From Acanthococcus lagerstroemiae (lineage: Eukaryota > Arthropoda > Insecta > Hemiptera > Eriococcidae): a stretch of DNA of 64,000 bases. The stretch covers positions 23,772,603-23,836,602 of the forward strand of contig CM063112.1 of the NCBI GenBank assembly GCA_031841125.1, in the 5' to 3' direction. Below the pieces are notes generated by a model. The model did not search any database. It saw only the letters and a list, made by a program, of their open reading frames with translations, and was not told the origin of the DNA. The translations under genes were made by a program, and so were the position numbers. Shown piece after piece: positions 52,669 through 62,624 of this stretch (positions are counted from its first letter, which is position 1; each line of letters starts with the position of its first letter).

Positions 52669-52959
52669 CAGGGGTGGAAATAGGGAGGAGGCTAGGGAGT
52701 GGGTCAAGCCCCCGGTTTCAAAATTAGCCCCCTCCCTGAATGAAAAATGTAAAATTATATGAGTACTGCTGTTATCGTTTGTGATGTTGTGCTTCCTTCT
52801 TTTCCTTACAAAGGAAGTATTACAGAGAAAAAAAATTATTTGCTATAGTTTTTTGTTGTTTTTTCTTGGGGGCATGGTTTTTGGATTTTCATAAAGTTAT
52901 TTTAGGCACTAGGGCTTCAGCCCCCTCCCCCCGAAGTTTTTGCTCAATTTACGCCGCTG
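52669..52959. mobile_element. hAT-like MITE (291 bp)
   Basis: Ends CAGGGGTGGAAATAGG and, inverted, CAGCGGCGTAAATTGAG. A direct repeat of at least 7 bp (ATGTAAC) lies at 52662-52668 and 52960-52966. The interior has CCCCC/GGGGG-rich parts. It is noncoding. Confidence 0.8.
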
Positions 52960-53516
52960 ATGTAACACAAGTTACCGCCATAGTTTGGAACTTCCGTTAG
53001 AATACTTCCAAACTTGATTTAAAATTCATGCTTATTGAGCTCATTCGCTCTTTTTAAAAAGTATACCGAAACTGAAACAAAGGAAACGCGATAATGCGGC
53101 AATGATCAGCATTAGAACACTACACAGATAATATAAATAATTTTTTCAAGGAATCGCAAATCCTTAAAAGAACCGCGAGGGAAAAACTGCGATTCCCTTG
53201 ATGAAAGAATCGTGGTTCTGCGATTCTTTTGCGATTCTTTCACGCGATTCAAATGGCCCCATCTCTGCCCTCATCGCCTAAAAAGTGCCCCCATCATTTT
53301 CCTTCTTTCTTAATTCGTCCACGTTTGTTTCTGAATAAACTTACTAAACAATTGATGAGTCATTTCTGTCAATTCAATCGCAGTGAACACTTTTTATAAT
53401 AACATATTTTTCAATTCAGTCAGTCTGAAAGGAGTATTTCAGCTTGAAAACTGTGAAGTTATTTCTTATCAAAATCATCATTGCTGACAGGGGGCTTTTT
53501 GACTTTGACAGATAAT

Positions 53517-53635
53517 GCTGGATTTATACCAAAGTTATAAGCATGCTATTAACAAGTACGCTACATTTAAAATGTTAAGGCATAACTAGTTAACAGCATG
53601 CTTATGCTTATCTATAACTTTGGTGTAAATCCAGC
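53517..53635. repeat. Hairpin MITE (119 bp)
   Basis: Inverted ends GCTGGATTTATACCAAAGTT and GCTGGATTTACACCAAAGTT extend inward through TATAAGCATGCTATTAAC-like sequence, so the whole element folds. It lies about 330 bp upstream of the DNAJC1 start codon. Confidence 0.8.
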
Positions 53636-53665
53636 TTACCTAAACCTAAACCCTAAACCTAACAT
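53636..53665. repeat. Short telomere-like CCTAAA tract
   Basis: TTACCTAAACCTAAACCCTA continues with AACCTAAC directly beside the hairpin. It resembles interstitial telomeric repeat (insect TTAGG and variants) but is too short to call. Confidence 0.4.
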
Positions 53666-53967
53666 TTTTCTGCAGTTGAAAGTTGGATCCGTAATCCGAA
53701 CCCTTATGGAAAGAGAAATTTTGAGTACTTGTGCGAGAAATTCGAATTCTTGAATCTCGCAACACTGATTAGATGTTAACACGTTATCAATTGTTATTAT
53801 CGTCTTTATCTATTGTCCAATTCTTGCGTGGTATGGTCGTATGGTCGAATTATGTTTGAAATTTTCTCATTTTTAACCATCTCTACAATCAAGGGAGAAC
53901 CAGAGAAGGGTATCAGGTGAAAAATAGTTGAATCTGGAATTACCGATCGCTACGATTTGTTTCCATC

Positions 53968-53974
53968 ATGAAAA
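53968..53974 (+). CDS. DNAJC1: DNAJC1 coding exon 1 (start codon, 7 coding nt)
   Basis: ATGAAAA followed by the strong donor GTATGT. Exon 2 is open to its acceptor but has no in-frame ATG. Joining it here gives MKSNAITIILSLILS, a textbook signal peptide, which is why this start was chosen. The transcript start lies upstream and was not located; a CCAAT lies near 53817. Confidence 0.75.
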
Positions 53975-56055
53975 GTATGTACAATGATGAATTTTTTCCT
54001 ACTTTCACCATGTCGCCTGACGTGCCCATAATTTACGTCTCATCCTAGTAAATCGTGTGATATACAACCAGAACTCCTTTCGACGTAGCTAATAAGTATC
54101 GTTGATTGTTTGAAAGGTAACGCAATAACAATAATCCTTTCCCTGATCCTGTCCTTGCATCGAGTAGAATCATGGAATACGGATGAGTTGGAAGTATTTG
54201 ACGCCGTAGACGAAGTGAAACAGAATTTCTACACACTCTTAGATATTCCTCAAGTGAGAATCCTTGAAGTCAACGCGTGCATTTCCTAACTGAACTGTAT
54301 AACTTGTTACATCAACTTAGTATCCATTTTCTAGAATGCTGGCTTGGCTGAGATCAAGAAGTCTTTCCGAAAACTTTCATTAGCGCTTCATCCAGATCAT
54401 AATCCATCACCGACCGCTGATCAGGAATTTCGACACCTGGTGCTCGTCTATGACATTCTAAAAAGCCCCGAGAAGCGGCAGTATTACGATAACATCCTGA
54501 TCAATGGACTGCCAGATTGGAGACAGGCTGTGTATTACTATAGAAGAGTTCGTAAAATGGGATTGCAAGAAATGTGTTTGATATTGGCCGTCATCATTAG
54601 CATTGGGCAGTACTTGGTGGCCTGGGCTGCGTATATGGAAAAGAAATTAACTTTGGTATGTGCCTTATGTTTTACCTCTATGTTAGATTTCTTAAATGAT
54701 GAATATATCTATAACATTAATTTTCAACATTTGAATTAGAAAGAATTGCTGAAATCAAAAGACAAGAAACAGCTGAAGCGACCTAACAAGAAAAATAAAG
54801 TTGAACTTCTGTACTCGGATGAAATTATACAGTCTGCGATTTCAAAACCGAGGTCTGTTCGTGTTGGATCTTTCTTTCTCATTTATTTGTGTTCGTATGA
54901 TCTAGAAGCCGACTCTTACGTTTTTTAGCGTGCGCAATACATTGCCATTTCAAATATGCTACTTGGTGAAAGGATTAACAATGTATATCATTATGCTGTC
55001 CGTAACGACTGTGAAAGATTATTGGAACAGGGAACCTAGTGTTAAAGAACCAGTTCGGCCAAGGTACGGGAAGTAACTTTAATTCCTAATTTTTTCCTAC
55101 TATCGGTATATTGATACCTAGTGCGGTAAAGCGTTATAAACGTTCGAAATACTTGTAACCTATCTAAACCTTTTACTACGGTCAATTCGAATAATTCCCT
55201 CTCATTTTGCACCGACAGACCTGAAACTCAACCCAGACCTCATCACGAGAAGCCCAAGCGAGTTGATTTTGTACCCGAACTAATAAAGGATCTGCGAGAT
55301 TCGCCAGTTTCATCGTCTCCGAAAGGCACTAGCGTTGTCACCGAAAGCGCTCCAGTCATCAGCGGCGGCCTGTGGACAGACGATGATATCCTAACCTTGA
55401 TCAAATTGGTGAAGAAACATCCAGCTGGCGAGAACGAACGATGGGTGAAGATAGCAACAGCCATGTGTCGAACGGTCGCCGAGGTGACGCACATGGCGAA
55501 CAAAATCAAAGAAAACGATTTCCGGATACCGACGGAGAGTGAAGAAGCACCCGATGTCGTAGAAGAACCAAAGAAGATGAAAACGAAAGGAGGGAAATTG
55601 GGTGTCAAGATAAGCGAGGATGCCGGTGACTCGGAAAAAAGTTCCCCGTGGACGCAGATTCAGCAAAAAGCCTTCGAAGCGGCGCTGAACAAGTACTCGA
55701 AAAAGGGTGCCGGCGATCGATGGGAGAAGATCGCCAACTGCGTTCCTGGTAAAACGAAGGTAAGAGTGATAGTTCTCTAAACAATCTGCATCTAATCCCG
55801 ACCACTGAGAAGACGGGGGCTTATTTTCAAAATTAGTTTTAATTTGAAAATTTGCTTCGAGAGGGTGAGAGAAATGGGTCGTACTGATCGGTTGATTAAA
55901 ATTTTCAGGAGGACTGTATTCTTCGTTACAAGAAAATTTCGGCTGTGGTACGACAACGAAAAGAACAGGAGGAAAATAACCAGGAGACTCAGCAAACCGA
56001 AGAAAATCAGCAGGAGAATTTGGAAGACAAAGAAGAATTGGAGCAACGGGAGTAG
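53968..56055 (+). CDS. DNAJC1: DnaJ homolog subfamily C member 1 (ERdj1/MTJ1), 7 coding exons
   Basis: Exons 53968-53974, 54117-54253, 54335-54655, 54740-54852, 54929-55063, 55219-55759 and 55909-56055 join to 466 codons plus TAG. All have GT-AG borders and consistent phases (1, 0, 0, 2, 2, 0). Residues 1-22 form a signal peptide (MKSNAITIILSLILSLHRVE). A J domain spans about 36-102 with HPD at 67-69. A membrane segment is at about 128-149 (MCLILAVIISIGQYLVAWAA). SANT domain 1 is at about 287-340 (GGLWTDDDILTLIKLVKKHP) and SANT 2 at about 380-433 (SPWTQIQQKAFEAALNKYSK). A Glu/Gln-rich tail follows. From family knowledge this is an ER membrane J-protein with a lumenal J domain that recruits BiP and a cytosolic SANT part that contacts ribosomes. 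The human protein is somewhat longer. Confidence 0.95.
54117..54253 (+). CDS. DNAJC1: DNAJC1 exon 2: signal peptide and start of J domain
   Basis: The acceptor is ttgaaag|GTAACGCA and the donor is CCTCAA|GTGAGA. It encodes SNAITIILSLILSLHRVES, then WNTDELEVFDAVDEVKQNFY and TLLDIPQ. The last part is helix I of the J domain (NFYTLLDI). The acceptor is weak in pyrimidines, so the first few residues are the least certain part of the model. Confidence 0.8.
54335..54655 (+). CDS. DNAJC1: DNAJC1 exon 3: J domain with HPD and membrane segment
   Basis: The acceptor is ccattttctag|AATGCTGG and the donor is ACTTTG|GTATGT. It encodes NAGLAEIKKSFRKLSLALHP followed by DHNPS. HPD sits in the loop between helices II and III, the motif needed to stimulate Hsp70. 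It continues through RQYYDNILINGLPDWRQAVY to the hydrophobic segment MCLILAVIISIGQYLVAW. Confidence 0.95.
54740..54852 (+). CDS. DNAJC1: DNAJC1 exon 4: basic juxtamembrane region
   Basis: The acceptor is ttgaattag|AAAGAATT and the donor is AAACCGAG|GTCTGT. It encodes KELLKSKDKKQLKRPNKKNK and VELLYSDEIIQSAISKP. The Lys-rich cluster just after the membrane segment fits the cytosolic ribosome-binding patch known for ERdj1. Confidence 0.88.
54929..55063 (+). CDS. DNAJC1: DNAJC1 exon 5
   Basis: The acceptor is gttttttag|CGTGCGC and the donor is CGGCCAAG|GTACGG. In the spliced frame it encodes VRNTLPFQICYLVKGLTMYI, then IMLSVTTVKDYWNREPSVKE and PVRP. It is cytosolic or membrane-proximal by position. 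The hydrophobic run YLVKGLTMYIIMLSV could be a second weak membrane contact. Confidence 0.88.
55219..55759 (+). CDS. DNAJC1: DNAJC1 exon 6: SANT 1 and most of SANT 2
   Basis: The acceptor is caccgacag|ACCTGAAA and the donor is AAAACGAAG|GTAAGA. SANT 1 reads LWTDDDILTLIKLVKKHPAG and then RWVKIATAMCRTVAEVTHMA. After an acidic and Lys-rich linker, SANT 2 starts SPWTQIQQKAFEAALNKYSK, then DRWEKIANCVPGKTK. The spaced Trp residues of both SANT repeats are intact. Minus-strand frames here are shadows. Confidence 0.95.
55909..56055 (+). CDS. DNAJC1: DNAJC1 exon 7: end of SANT 2 and acidic tail
   Basis: The acceptor is aaaattttcag|GAGGACTG. It encodes EDCILRYKKISAVVRQRKEQ, completing the third SANT helix, then an E/Q/N-rich tail ending EELEQRE and TAG. 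The tail is likely coiled or disordered. Confidence 0.93.
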   Translation, partial: EDCILRYKKISAVVRQRKEQEENNQETQQTEENQQENLEDKEELEQRE

Positions 56056-56690
56056 ACTAACCTGTACTATACATTCCTATGAACAGCATACTGTGATGTA
56101 ATTGATCTTGCTGACACATTTTAAGTTAGCCCTCGAAATTACGTTTTCTTAAAGCAAACTTTCAGATAGCTGTCAAGCAATTGTGAGAATACGAATGATA
56201 CGGAGTTTTTGTAGTACTTTCTGAACCAATATGAAGGCTTTGACAAACAGCGGAATACGCTGGTATCCGTTAAGGGGACATTGCAGTAACTCCTAATGCT
56301 GCAAGTGCTTCCGGTGGATTGACTATTTCAAATAATTTATTTACGTTTACATCGGAAAATGTAAAAATACGCCCAGTTACCGTTTCGTATGATAATTTTT
56401 GTCGTAATTTTAATGCACTGTTTCGAATGCACAAAACCATCTACCATCAGTATTACCTCGTTTTACTGAATTTTTAATATGTGAAAATACATTCATCTTA
56501 ATGAGATGTTGAATTAGGTTGTACGGTTTTTTGTGTCCACGAACATTCCTCGTATCAAATTTATATTTTTCGAGTAACTACGAGAATTGTTTTTTGTTTT
56601 TGTAAATTACCTTTTTATTTTCAGCGTTGTATAATTTTTAATGAACGTTTTTTTGTGATAAAATTAATTAAAAATTGCTTCGAATCTTGA
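56056..56690 (+). other. DNAJC1: DNAJC1 3' UTR
   Basis: Low-repeat sequence follows the stop codon. An ATTAAA polyadenylation-type hexamer lies at 56667-56672, just before repeat DNA begins at about 56700, which sets a likely end for the transcript. Confidence 0.6.
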
Positions 56691-56702
56691 CTCATATGGA
56701 CC

Positions 56703-57900
56703 AGAGACGTACGGATAAGGGGTAGGGGCAACTCCCCCCCCCCCGAAGAAATTTTTCACTCAGTAACAGTGTTGTTAGACATAACAGAACAAAATGCCAA
56801 TTGAATTTTAGAAATTTTGTCACGTGGCAAAATGGAATGGCGTAACAAATAATGAATCGAATTACAAAACCAAATGACAAAAAAATTTAGTTATGACATT
56901 TTGTCATCACGCGTTAGGTTTCTTTTTCGATTCTCATTAAATAATAAAAAGAAGTAAAAATCACAAGTTCCTTCTTCTTTGTTGTTCTCATATTAGAGTA
57001 AATGGTAAAATATTGAATACTCGAGAAGACTGGTGTGGTGGGACGTGTGGCGATGCACGCATGCCAAAGTGGCCTCTGAGACAGCGCACCCCCGGCCCTG
57101 AAAATTACCCTCACGAGTATCGCATCAATGGCTGGAGGGCCGAAGAGACTATATTTTATATTAATTGAATAGAGTTCTGAATAGAAAGACAAGATGACCT
57201 GAGTAGCTGGAATTTTGTATGGTTTCACACAAGTCTGTCAAGTGCTAATTGATCAAGAATGTTAAGGATGAATCAGCTTATAGAAGAACCTTTTTCTTCC
57301 ATCACTTCATTCTCCTGTTATTGTTATGTAGTATTTACCTTTTTGCTGTCTTACTTTCATTCTTGTCTTTCGCTTTTATTCTTACGTTCAAAGGGAAATT
57401 CAAGAAGTTGCTATTGTTATTTGTTAAAGTTTGTGTATTCTTTATTTTTTCATGTGTCTTTAATAAGGAAATAATTTGAAGAACTTCCCATGAAAACAAC
57501 CTAAGTCAGTTTTGAAATTTCAACTTCGCCGCCAGACAGCAACGTAACTGCTGCTGTTCTGCTGGATGTTTTCATGGGAAGCGCAAACTCTTTAATTTTC
57601 AAAATGCAGTTATTGACTACTATGCAACCTTTGTTGGAATAACATTGATGGAATTGGATTGTATGTAAAAATACCTGTAAATTAACAAGTATCGGCATTT
57701 TGACAAAGTGACAATTTTGTCATGCAACAAAAACCATGAAACAACAAAATGACAGAAAACTCCAAACATGATAAAACTCATGACATGAAAAAATCGTTTT
57801 GTGTAACATCACAGCTCAGCAGTTAGGAAAATTTGCCATTCCATTCAGGCAAAGTTGGGAAAATCCAACAGGTCAGAAGTGGTTTTTTTTTTTTGTTTTT
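56703..57900. mobile_element. Second copy of the 24971-type hAT MITE, split by an insertion
   Basis: 56703-56766 (CAGAGACGTACGGAT..., C-run, AGAAATTTTTCACTCAG) and 57815-57900 (CAGCAGTTAGGAAAATTTGC, AAGTTGGGAAAATCCAAC) are consecutive parts of the element at 24971-25346. They are separated here by the element at 56767-57814. The far end was not found. Confidence 0.7.
56767..57814. mobile_element. hAT-like element (1048 bp) nested in a MITE
   Basis: Ends CAGTGTTGTTAGACA and, inverted, CTGTGATGTTACACA. Flanks CTCAGTAA (56759-56766) and CTCAGCAG (57815-57822) match at 6 of 8 positions. The uninterrupted version of the host site exists at about 25030. The inner parts carry GACAAAATG/CATTTTGTC motifs near both ends. 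The T-rich frames at 57249-57479 are not credible. Confidence 0.7.
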
Positions 57901-58331
57901 TTATTACATGGAGAATGTCTGTTGGCTTGCCCTCATCCTATTTCCGACCGACACTGAACTTGATTCCAGTTCAGTTCACAGTTCTGTTCAGTTGTGCGTG
58001 AAGCAAATCTGTATGATTTAACTTTTCATGGTCACAATTCAGTTCAGTAGTTTACATATTTACATTTCTATAGAAATTATTATTTTTCCTTCTAGCAATG
58101 GGGTCATAGATCTTGATCTTTACTGCGCTGCTGCAATCTGCAGCCAATTAATTTACAGTGCTTAAAAGTTTGACGAGGATGTGTCTTTTGGCTGGCCCTC
58201 ATCCTAAAATTGGTCCATCTAATACAGCCGGCGAAAAAAAGTTCGCTGACCAATAGCTGCGCTCTGTTGTTTGAGATAGACGTTCTTATGTTGACTGAAT
58301 GTGTAGAATATGTGGCAGGGTTGGAGAAATA

Positions 58332-58362
<31 letters not shown>

Positions 58363-58520
58363 ACAAAACAAGTGTTTTTTTTTCGGGTCGGGGCAGTCGA
58401 GCCTTAAACCTTATAGAATGGAAATAATAATAATGAAAATAAAGTTCTAACCGACGCAACAGAGGCGCTTGCGGATTTAAATGTAAAGTATGTGGACAAA
58501 CAAACGAGATACCCGAGAAT
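57901..58520. other. Unassigned sequence
   Basis: Two copies of a TTGGCT(T/G)GCCCTCATCCTA motif (57922 and 58188) and repeated TTCAGTTCAG (57960-58050). A T-run of about 25 is near 58335. No gene. Confidence 0.4.
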
Positions 58521-58980
58521 CAGGGCTTGAAAGCTAACCGAAAGCTGAAAGCCAAAAACCAAAGAGCTGTATTTTTTGTGGGATTTGAAAGCCGAAAGCT
58601 GAAAGCTGAATACCAGGGTTCAAAAGCCAGCTGAAAGCTGAAAATCAGTACTATTCGGATTTTTCCTCCCTAAAGATTCTCTGTTGATTTTCTGTTTTGT
58701 GACGTTAGTGACCTATGGCGGGATATTGGTGTTGGCAAATATTCACCTCGAGATGTTCAGGAATCAAGACCTAAAAGCAGGGCTTGAAAGTTAGCCGAAA
58801 GCTAAAAGCCAAAAAGCTGTATTTTTGTAGGATTTGAAAGCCGAAAGCTGAAAGCTGAATGTGTTCAGGGCGTGGAAGCAGAAAGCTCTGAATCTGAAAG
58901 TTGAATAAAAATACGGCTTCAAAAGCCACCGATGAAAGCTGAAATTTTTTTTCGGATTTCAAGCCCTGTTAGCAAGAATA
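58521..58980. mobile_element. hAT-like GAAAGCTGAAAGC-rich element(s), two overlapping copies
   Basis: CAGGGCTTGAAAG occurs at 58521 and again at about 58781. The shared right end is TTTCAAGCCCTG at about 58960-58970, its inverted partner. The interior consists of GAAAGCCGAAAGCTGAAAGC-like repeats. No matching 8-bp flanks were found, so one copy may be truncated by the other. Confidence 0.6.
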
Positions 58981-59027
58981 CCCGTCGTTGGGCCAACGAA
59001 TGTATTGTTAACAATAACACTACACAA

Positions 59028-59388
59028 CAGCATAAAAAACAATGGGATGAGATTATATTATGATTTTACATTTTAGCTGTATTTTGAATGCTGAATACGA
59101 TGGCATTATCTATTTTTCTCAAGAACCTCTCGTTTTCCACACTCAAAATTAAAATTTTATCAAAATAATCACTTTTTTTTTGTGCAAGAATAGATACATT
59201 GATACCGATAATAGTTGTTTGATCAGTAGTATCATCTTATTGATACTAAAATTTGCATGATAAGAAAAAAAAAAAAGAACACAAATCAAAATATTAACAT
59301 CGGCATTAAATTTCTCGTTGAAAATACATATAGAATCATGTATTCCCATGCCATTGTTTTTTGAAGATTTTCAAATTGTTGTGTAGTG
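59028..59388. mobile_element. CACTA-ended MITE, copy 2 (361 bp)
   Basis: Same ends (CACTACACAACA / TGTTGTGTAGTG) and interior as 8936-9326, including AATGCTGAATACGATGG, TTTTTCTCAAGAACCTCTCG and GTTGTTTGATCAGTAG. A-runs and T-runs differ in length. The 3-bp flanks are not identical (TAA/TAT). Confidence 0.8.
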
Positions 59389-59619
59389 TATAATTATATC
59401 ACTAATATCAAATCATTCTGTAAATTTTTTGTGAGAAATTCTGAAATTCATTTGTACTTGACAGATTATTTTGGTCCCTCTGTAAGTTCTTGGCGAGAAA
59501 ATCTCAAAAAAAAAAAAAAAAAAGGAAAAAAAAGTCTTAAAACACGTATTTGTTTTAAAACAATGATTGGTTTGTTTTTCATTGTTTTGAAACATGCCAA
59601 CTCTGACATGTAGACGCTA

Positions 59620-59865
59620 TTCAGCGTAAGGGAACCAACCAACATTTGTAAACAAAATGAGTTATTAGTATCGTTGGAAAGAGCGTAAAAAGTAGAATTT
59701 TCCAAAATTGGGCCCCCGATTCAAAAATGTGTACTTACGTTGAAAGAAGCTTATCAGTAAACACTATGTCATATAGTTTCTACATGACTCTTGAACTTCA
59801 AATCACGTGTTCTCAAAAAAAACACAAAAAAAACAGATTTTGCTGGTTGGTTCCCTTACGCTGAA
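59620..59865. mobile_element. TA-flanked MITE (246 bp), Tc1/mariner-type
   Basis: Perfect inverted repeats of more than 20 bp start TTCAGCGTAAGGGAACCAAC. They are bordered by TA at 59618-59619 and 59866-59867. It is noncoding inside. Confidence 0.82.
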
Positions 59866-59867
59866 TA

Positions 59868-61103
59868 ATGTGCTGATTCTTAAATCTTTAAATGACCATG
59901 ACTGAAAATAAATGTTTTAAATGACTGCCAGACACTTTGATACAACATACTACACCACTCCCCCAAAAAATCCACCAACGTTGATGAATGTAGGTCAACA
60001 CTACTGAAAAAATTACCCTCTTCCCCAACAGAAAAAAAAATTCAGCGACACCTCTGACTCACGGAGACTATTTTTCAAAATAATTTACGTATAAAAAAAA
60101 TGAAAACTTGGGGAAATTTTTATGACTTTCTCAGCCACGTGTCGTACTTAATTTTTCCTAATATAACAGGGCCTAAAAATAGTTTTCCTTTCACATTTTG
60201 AAAATAGATAAATTGATTTTTCGTCCTTCTCCCTTTTCCTCCTTCCTCCGCCTTCTATGGTTTCTATGCTATCTTTTGTGGTTGATTGTATAAATCGGTT
60301 TAGGCCTATTTTTTGCGGTGTGGGGAAAAGGGATTCGCCTTGGTCTTTTTTAGTTCGGAACCACTCTCGTTTTACTTCGGACTATGAGCCATTCCCCACA
60401 AACTAAAAATATTGAAGTGACATTTTTTGTTTTTTATTCCACCCCCCCCCCCCACACACCACTCAATAATATTTAGTTAATATGCAGTATAGAATATTCA
60501 ACAAATTTACAAAGCAAGAGCACCAAGATTGAAGAGGGAGACGATTTTTCTAAATTTTAGCCCCAACCAAAAAAGAAAAAAAAAAACGTTCTGGTTGCGC
60601 CCCTAGGTACAGTACAATGCTCATGTTGGTCGATGCTTCCCGAAGTTAATCAGAGTATTATTGCTTTCAGATATCGGACAAACTCAATTTGCGACTATTT
60701 GTATTATCCGTCATCTGGTGTCCCAGCAATGCTTGAAGACATTGCAAAGTGAAAATGACCTCTGTTGTCTCCCTCAAAAGTTTGAATGATCTTGAAAGAG
60801 CGTTTTCTTATCGGCTGTCAAATTCATTTTTGAATGTCAACTTTTGGGTCTACGATAATGCCCGTACTATAGTTCGTTTAACTAGACTCGCTGTCGGCAA
60901 ACAGTCGAGTTTACAGGTGTAATGCCTTTAGATCATCATTGACCTCGACACCAGGTCAATGGGCACTAGGTACAGTCACACTTGATCGTTCGAAGTTCGG
61001 ATTTTGAACTTCACATGCAGAAAAAGAATGCGAATTTTGCACAACTAAGTCGAAATTACAAATAAACTTCACTGAAGTTGCTGAATTTATAGACGGCTGT
61101 GAT
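59868..61103. other. Unassigned sequence
   Basis: No gene recognised. A C-run lies at 60440-60455. Near 60625-60650 a fragment TGCTTCCCGAAGTTAATCAG is reminiscent of 5S rRNA but far too short. Confidence 0.4.
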
Positions 61104-61276
61104 CAGGCGCGGATTTAGAAAGAGGAGGGGGGGGGGTACAGTAGTAGCGGTGACCTTCGTGGCGGGTAACGAGCGTACAATTCATCATTTTTATTCCTTT
61201 TTTCCCTATTATTGCGTTAGAAATATTCAACCAGGAGGGGACATGTACCCCATGGTCCCCATTGGATCCGCCACTG
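61104..61276. mobile_element. hAT MITE (173 bp)
   Basis: Ends CAGGCGCGGATTTAG and, inverted, CAGTGGCGGATCCAATG. An exact 8-bp duplication GCTGTGAT lies at 61096-61103 and 61277-61284. The overlapping short frames on both strands are shadows of the element. Confidence 0.92.
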
Positions 61277-61284
61277 GCTGTGAT

Positions 61285-62624
61285 TTTTAGGTACATTAAA
61301 TTTCCCGCGTGCGTTGGCACATAAAAGCACGATGACCCCTTTTCAGGCCAATTTCAAAAATGGAGTTATATTTTCATCGTGCCGATCGTATTGAGAAAAT
61401 GTTTATTTGAAATTTTACTTAACGAATTCGTATAATTAATTCAGCGCTCACTGAAAAAAGATTAAACGAATATCTGCTACAGATAACGAGAAATCACTGT
61501 CTACTCTCTTATCTGTTGTACTGTACGATGTCTTTCGTTAAAAATATTTTTTTATTTATTTGATGTTCTTGGTATTGGTATTGCAATGCGCTTCCTATAT
61601 ATACGTTATGCTATAGTATGTTTGATAAAAACGAAGTGTGTCATTCATTTCGGAATATTCATGAAATAATGTAAATTTAGTTTTGTGTCCTACTTGAGAG
61701 AGTAGAGGTAAGTTTTGAGTTCAAGTAGCTCTGCAGTGTAGTTCGACTATCATGTCTTTTAAGACTTTATACCATAGCCGAGTAAGTACGAAATATTTCT
61801 GTAATGTTTATAGTAGCTATAAAAAAGCGTGAATTTCTGAAGTGTTGAGTGGATATAAGAATTTCAGGCAGTATCTCTGATATTTTGTATGCATATATTA
61901 TCATGTACTTTTTACATTCTGCTAGTTTGATAGCTGTAGTATCATATTCCAAAAGAAGTATTGAGTTTCAAATAGCTGATCCTTTCGGAGACGCTTTTGA
62001 CTGCAGATAGTTTTCTTCCAACTTTGATAACGAAAAAGAATCAAAATTCAACGGTGAAACAAAAGTTTAAGCTAGGCTATTAGGTTCATTTTTGTTGCGT
62101 TATTGTCCAATGGTGAATTTTGAATTATATCTCGAGGGAGAGGAAGGTTCATTTCAGAATTTGAAGTTTTTTCGCAGGAAGTAAAAATATAGATCAGTAT
62201 AATATGTAGGTATTTAACTGAAATGGCACCATGGGCGAGATATTAAGAATCGCCGGCTATATAATCAAAATAATGAAACCGGAACTAACGTATGCTGATT
62301 TGCATTAGGTAAAATGTTCTCGTCGAACTGAGAAATGTGGAGGGACAATTATTATACGTTTTAACGCATCATGTAGACAACCGACTTTTGGAGTGGAGGG
62401 CTGTCAAGTCTCGCATAATTCTTCAAATTCTTCAGTGTTTTCGGGGACTTTCAGAGGATTAGAGGGCTACACCCTCCCTAGTTCACTTATGTTTTAGCCG
62501 GATATCAGGCGTAAATATGTGAGAATAGACAACATCTGTCGAGCGGCTGGGTGAATTGAGTCCCTGCTGCATTATGATAGAATCTTACTATGAGGAGGTT
62601 CAGGTCGTCATTCATTCAATTCCG
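61285..62624. other. Unassigned sequence
   Basis: No gene recognised. 61380-61800 is low in repeats; 62300-62560 has several G/C-runs. Confidence 0.4.

Noticed and set aside
58521..58980. Amphipathic repeat protein encoded by GAAAGC words
   Set aside because: Frames are short and interrupted; inverted termini mark it as a mobile element.
60625..60655. 5S rRNA gene or 5S-derived SINE
   Set aside because: Only about 20 bases resemble 5S rRNA (CCCGAAGTTAATCAG); the rest does not match.
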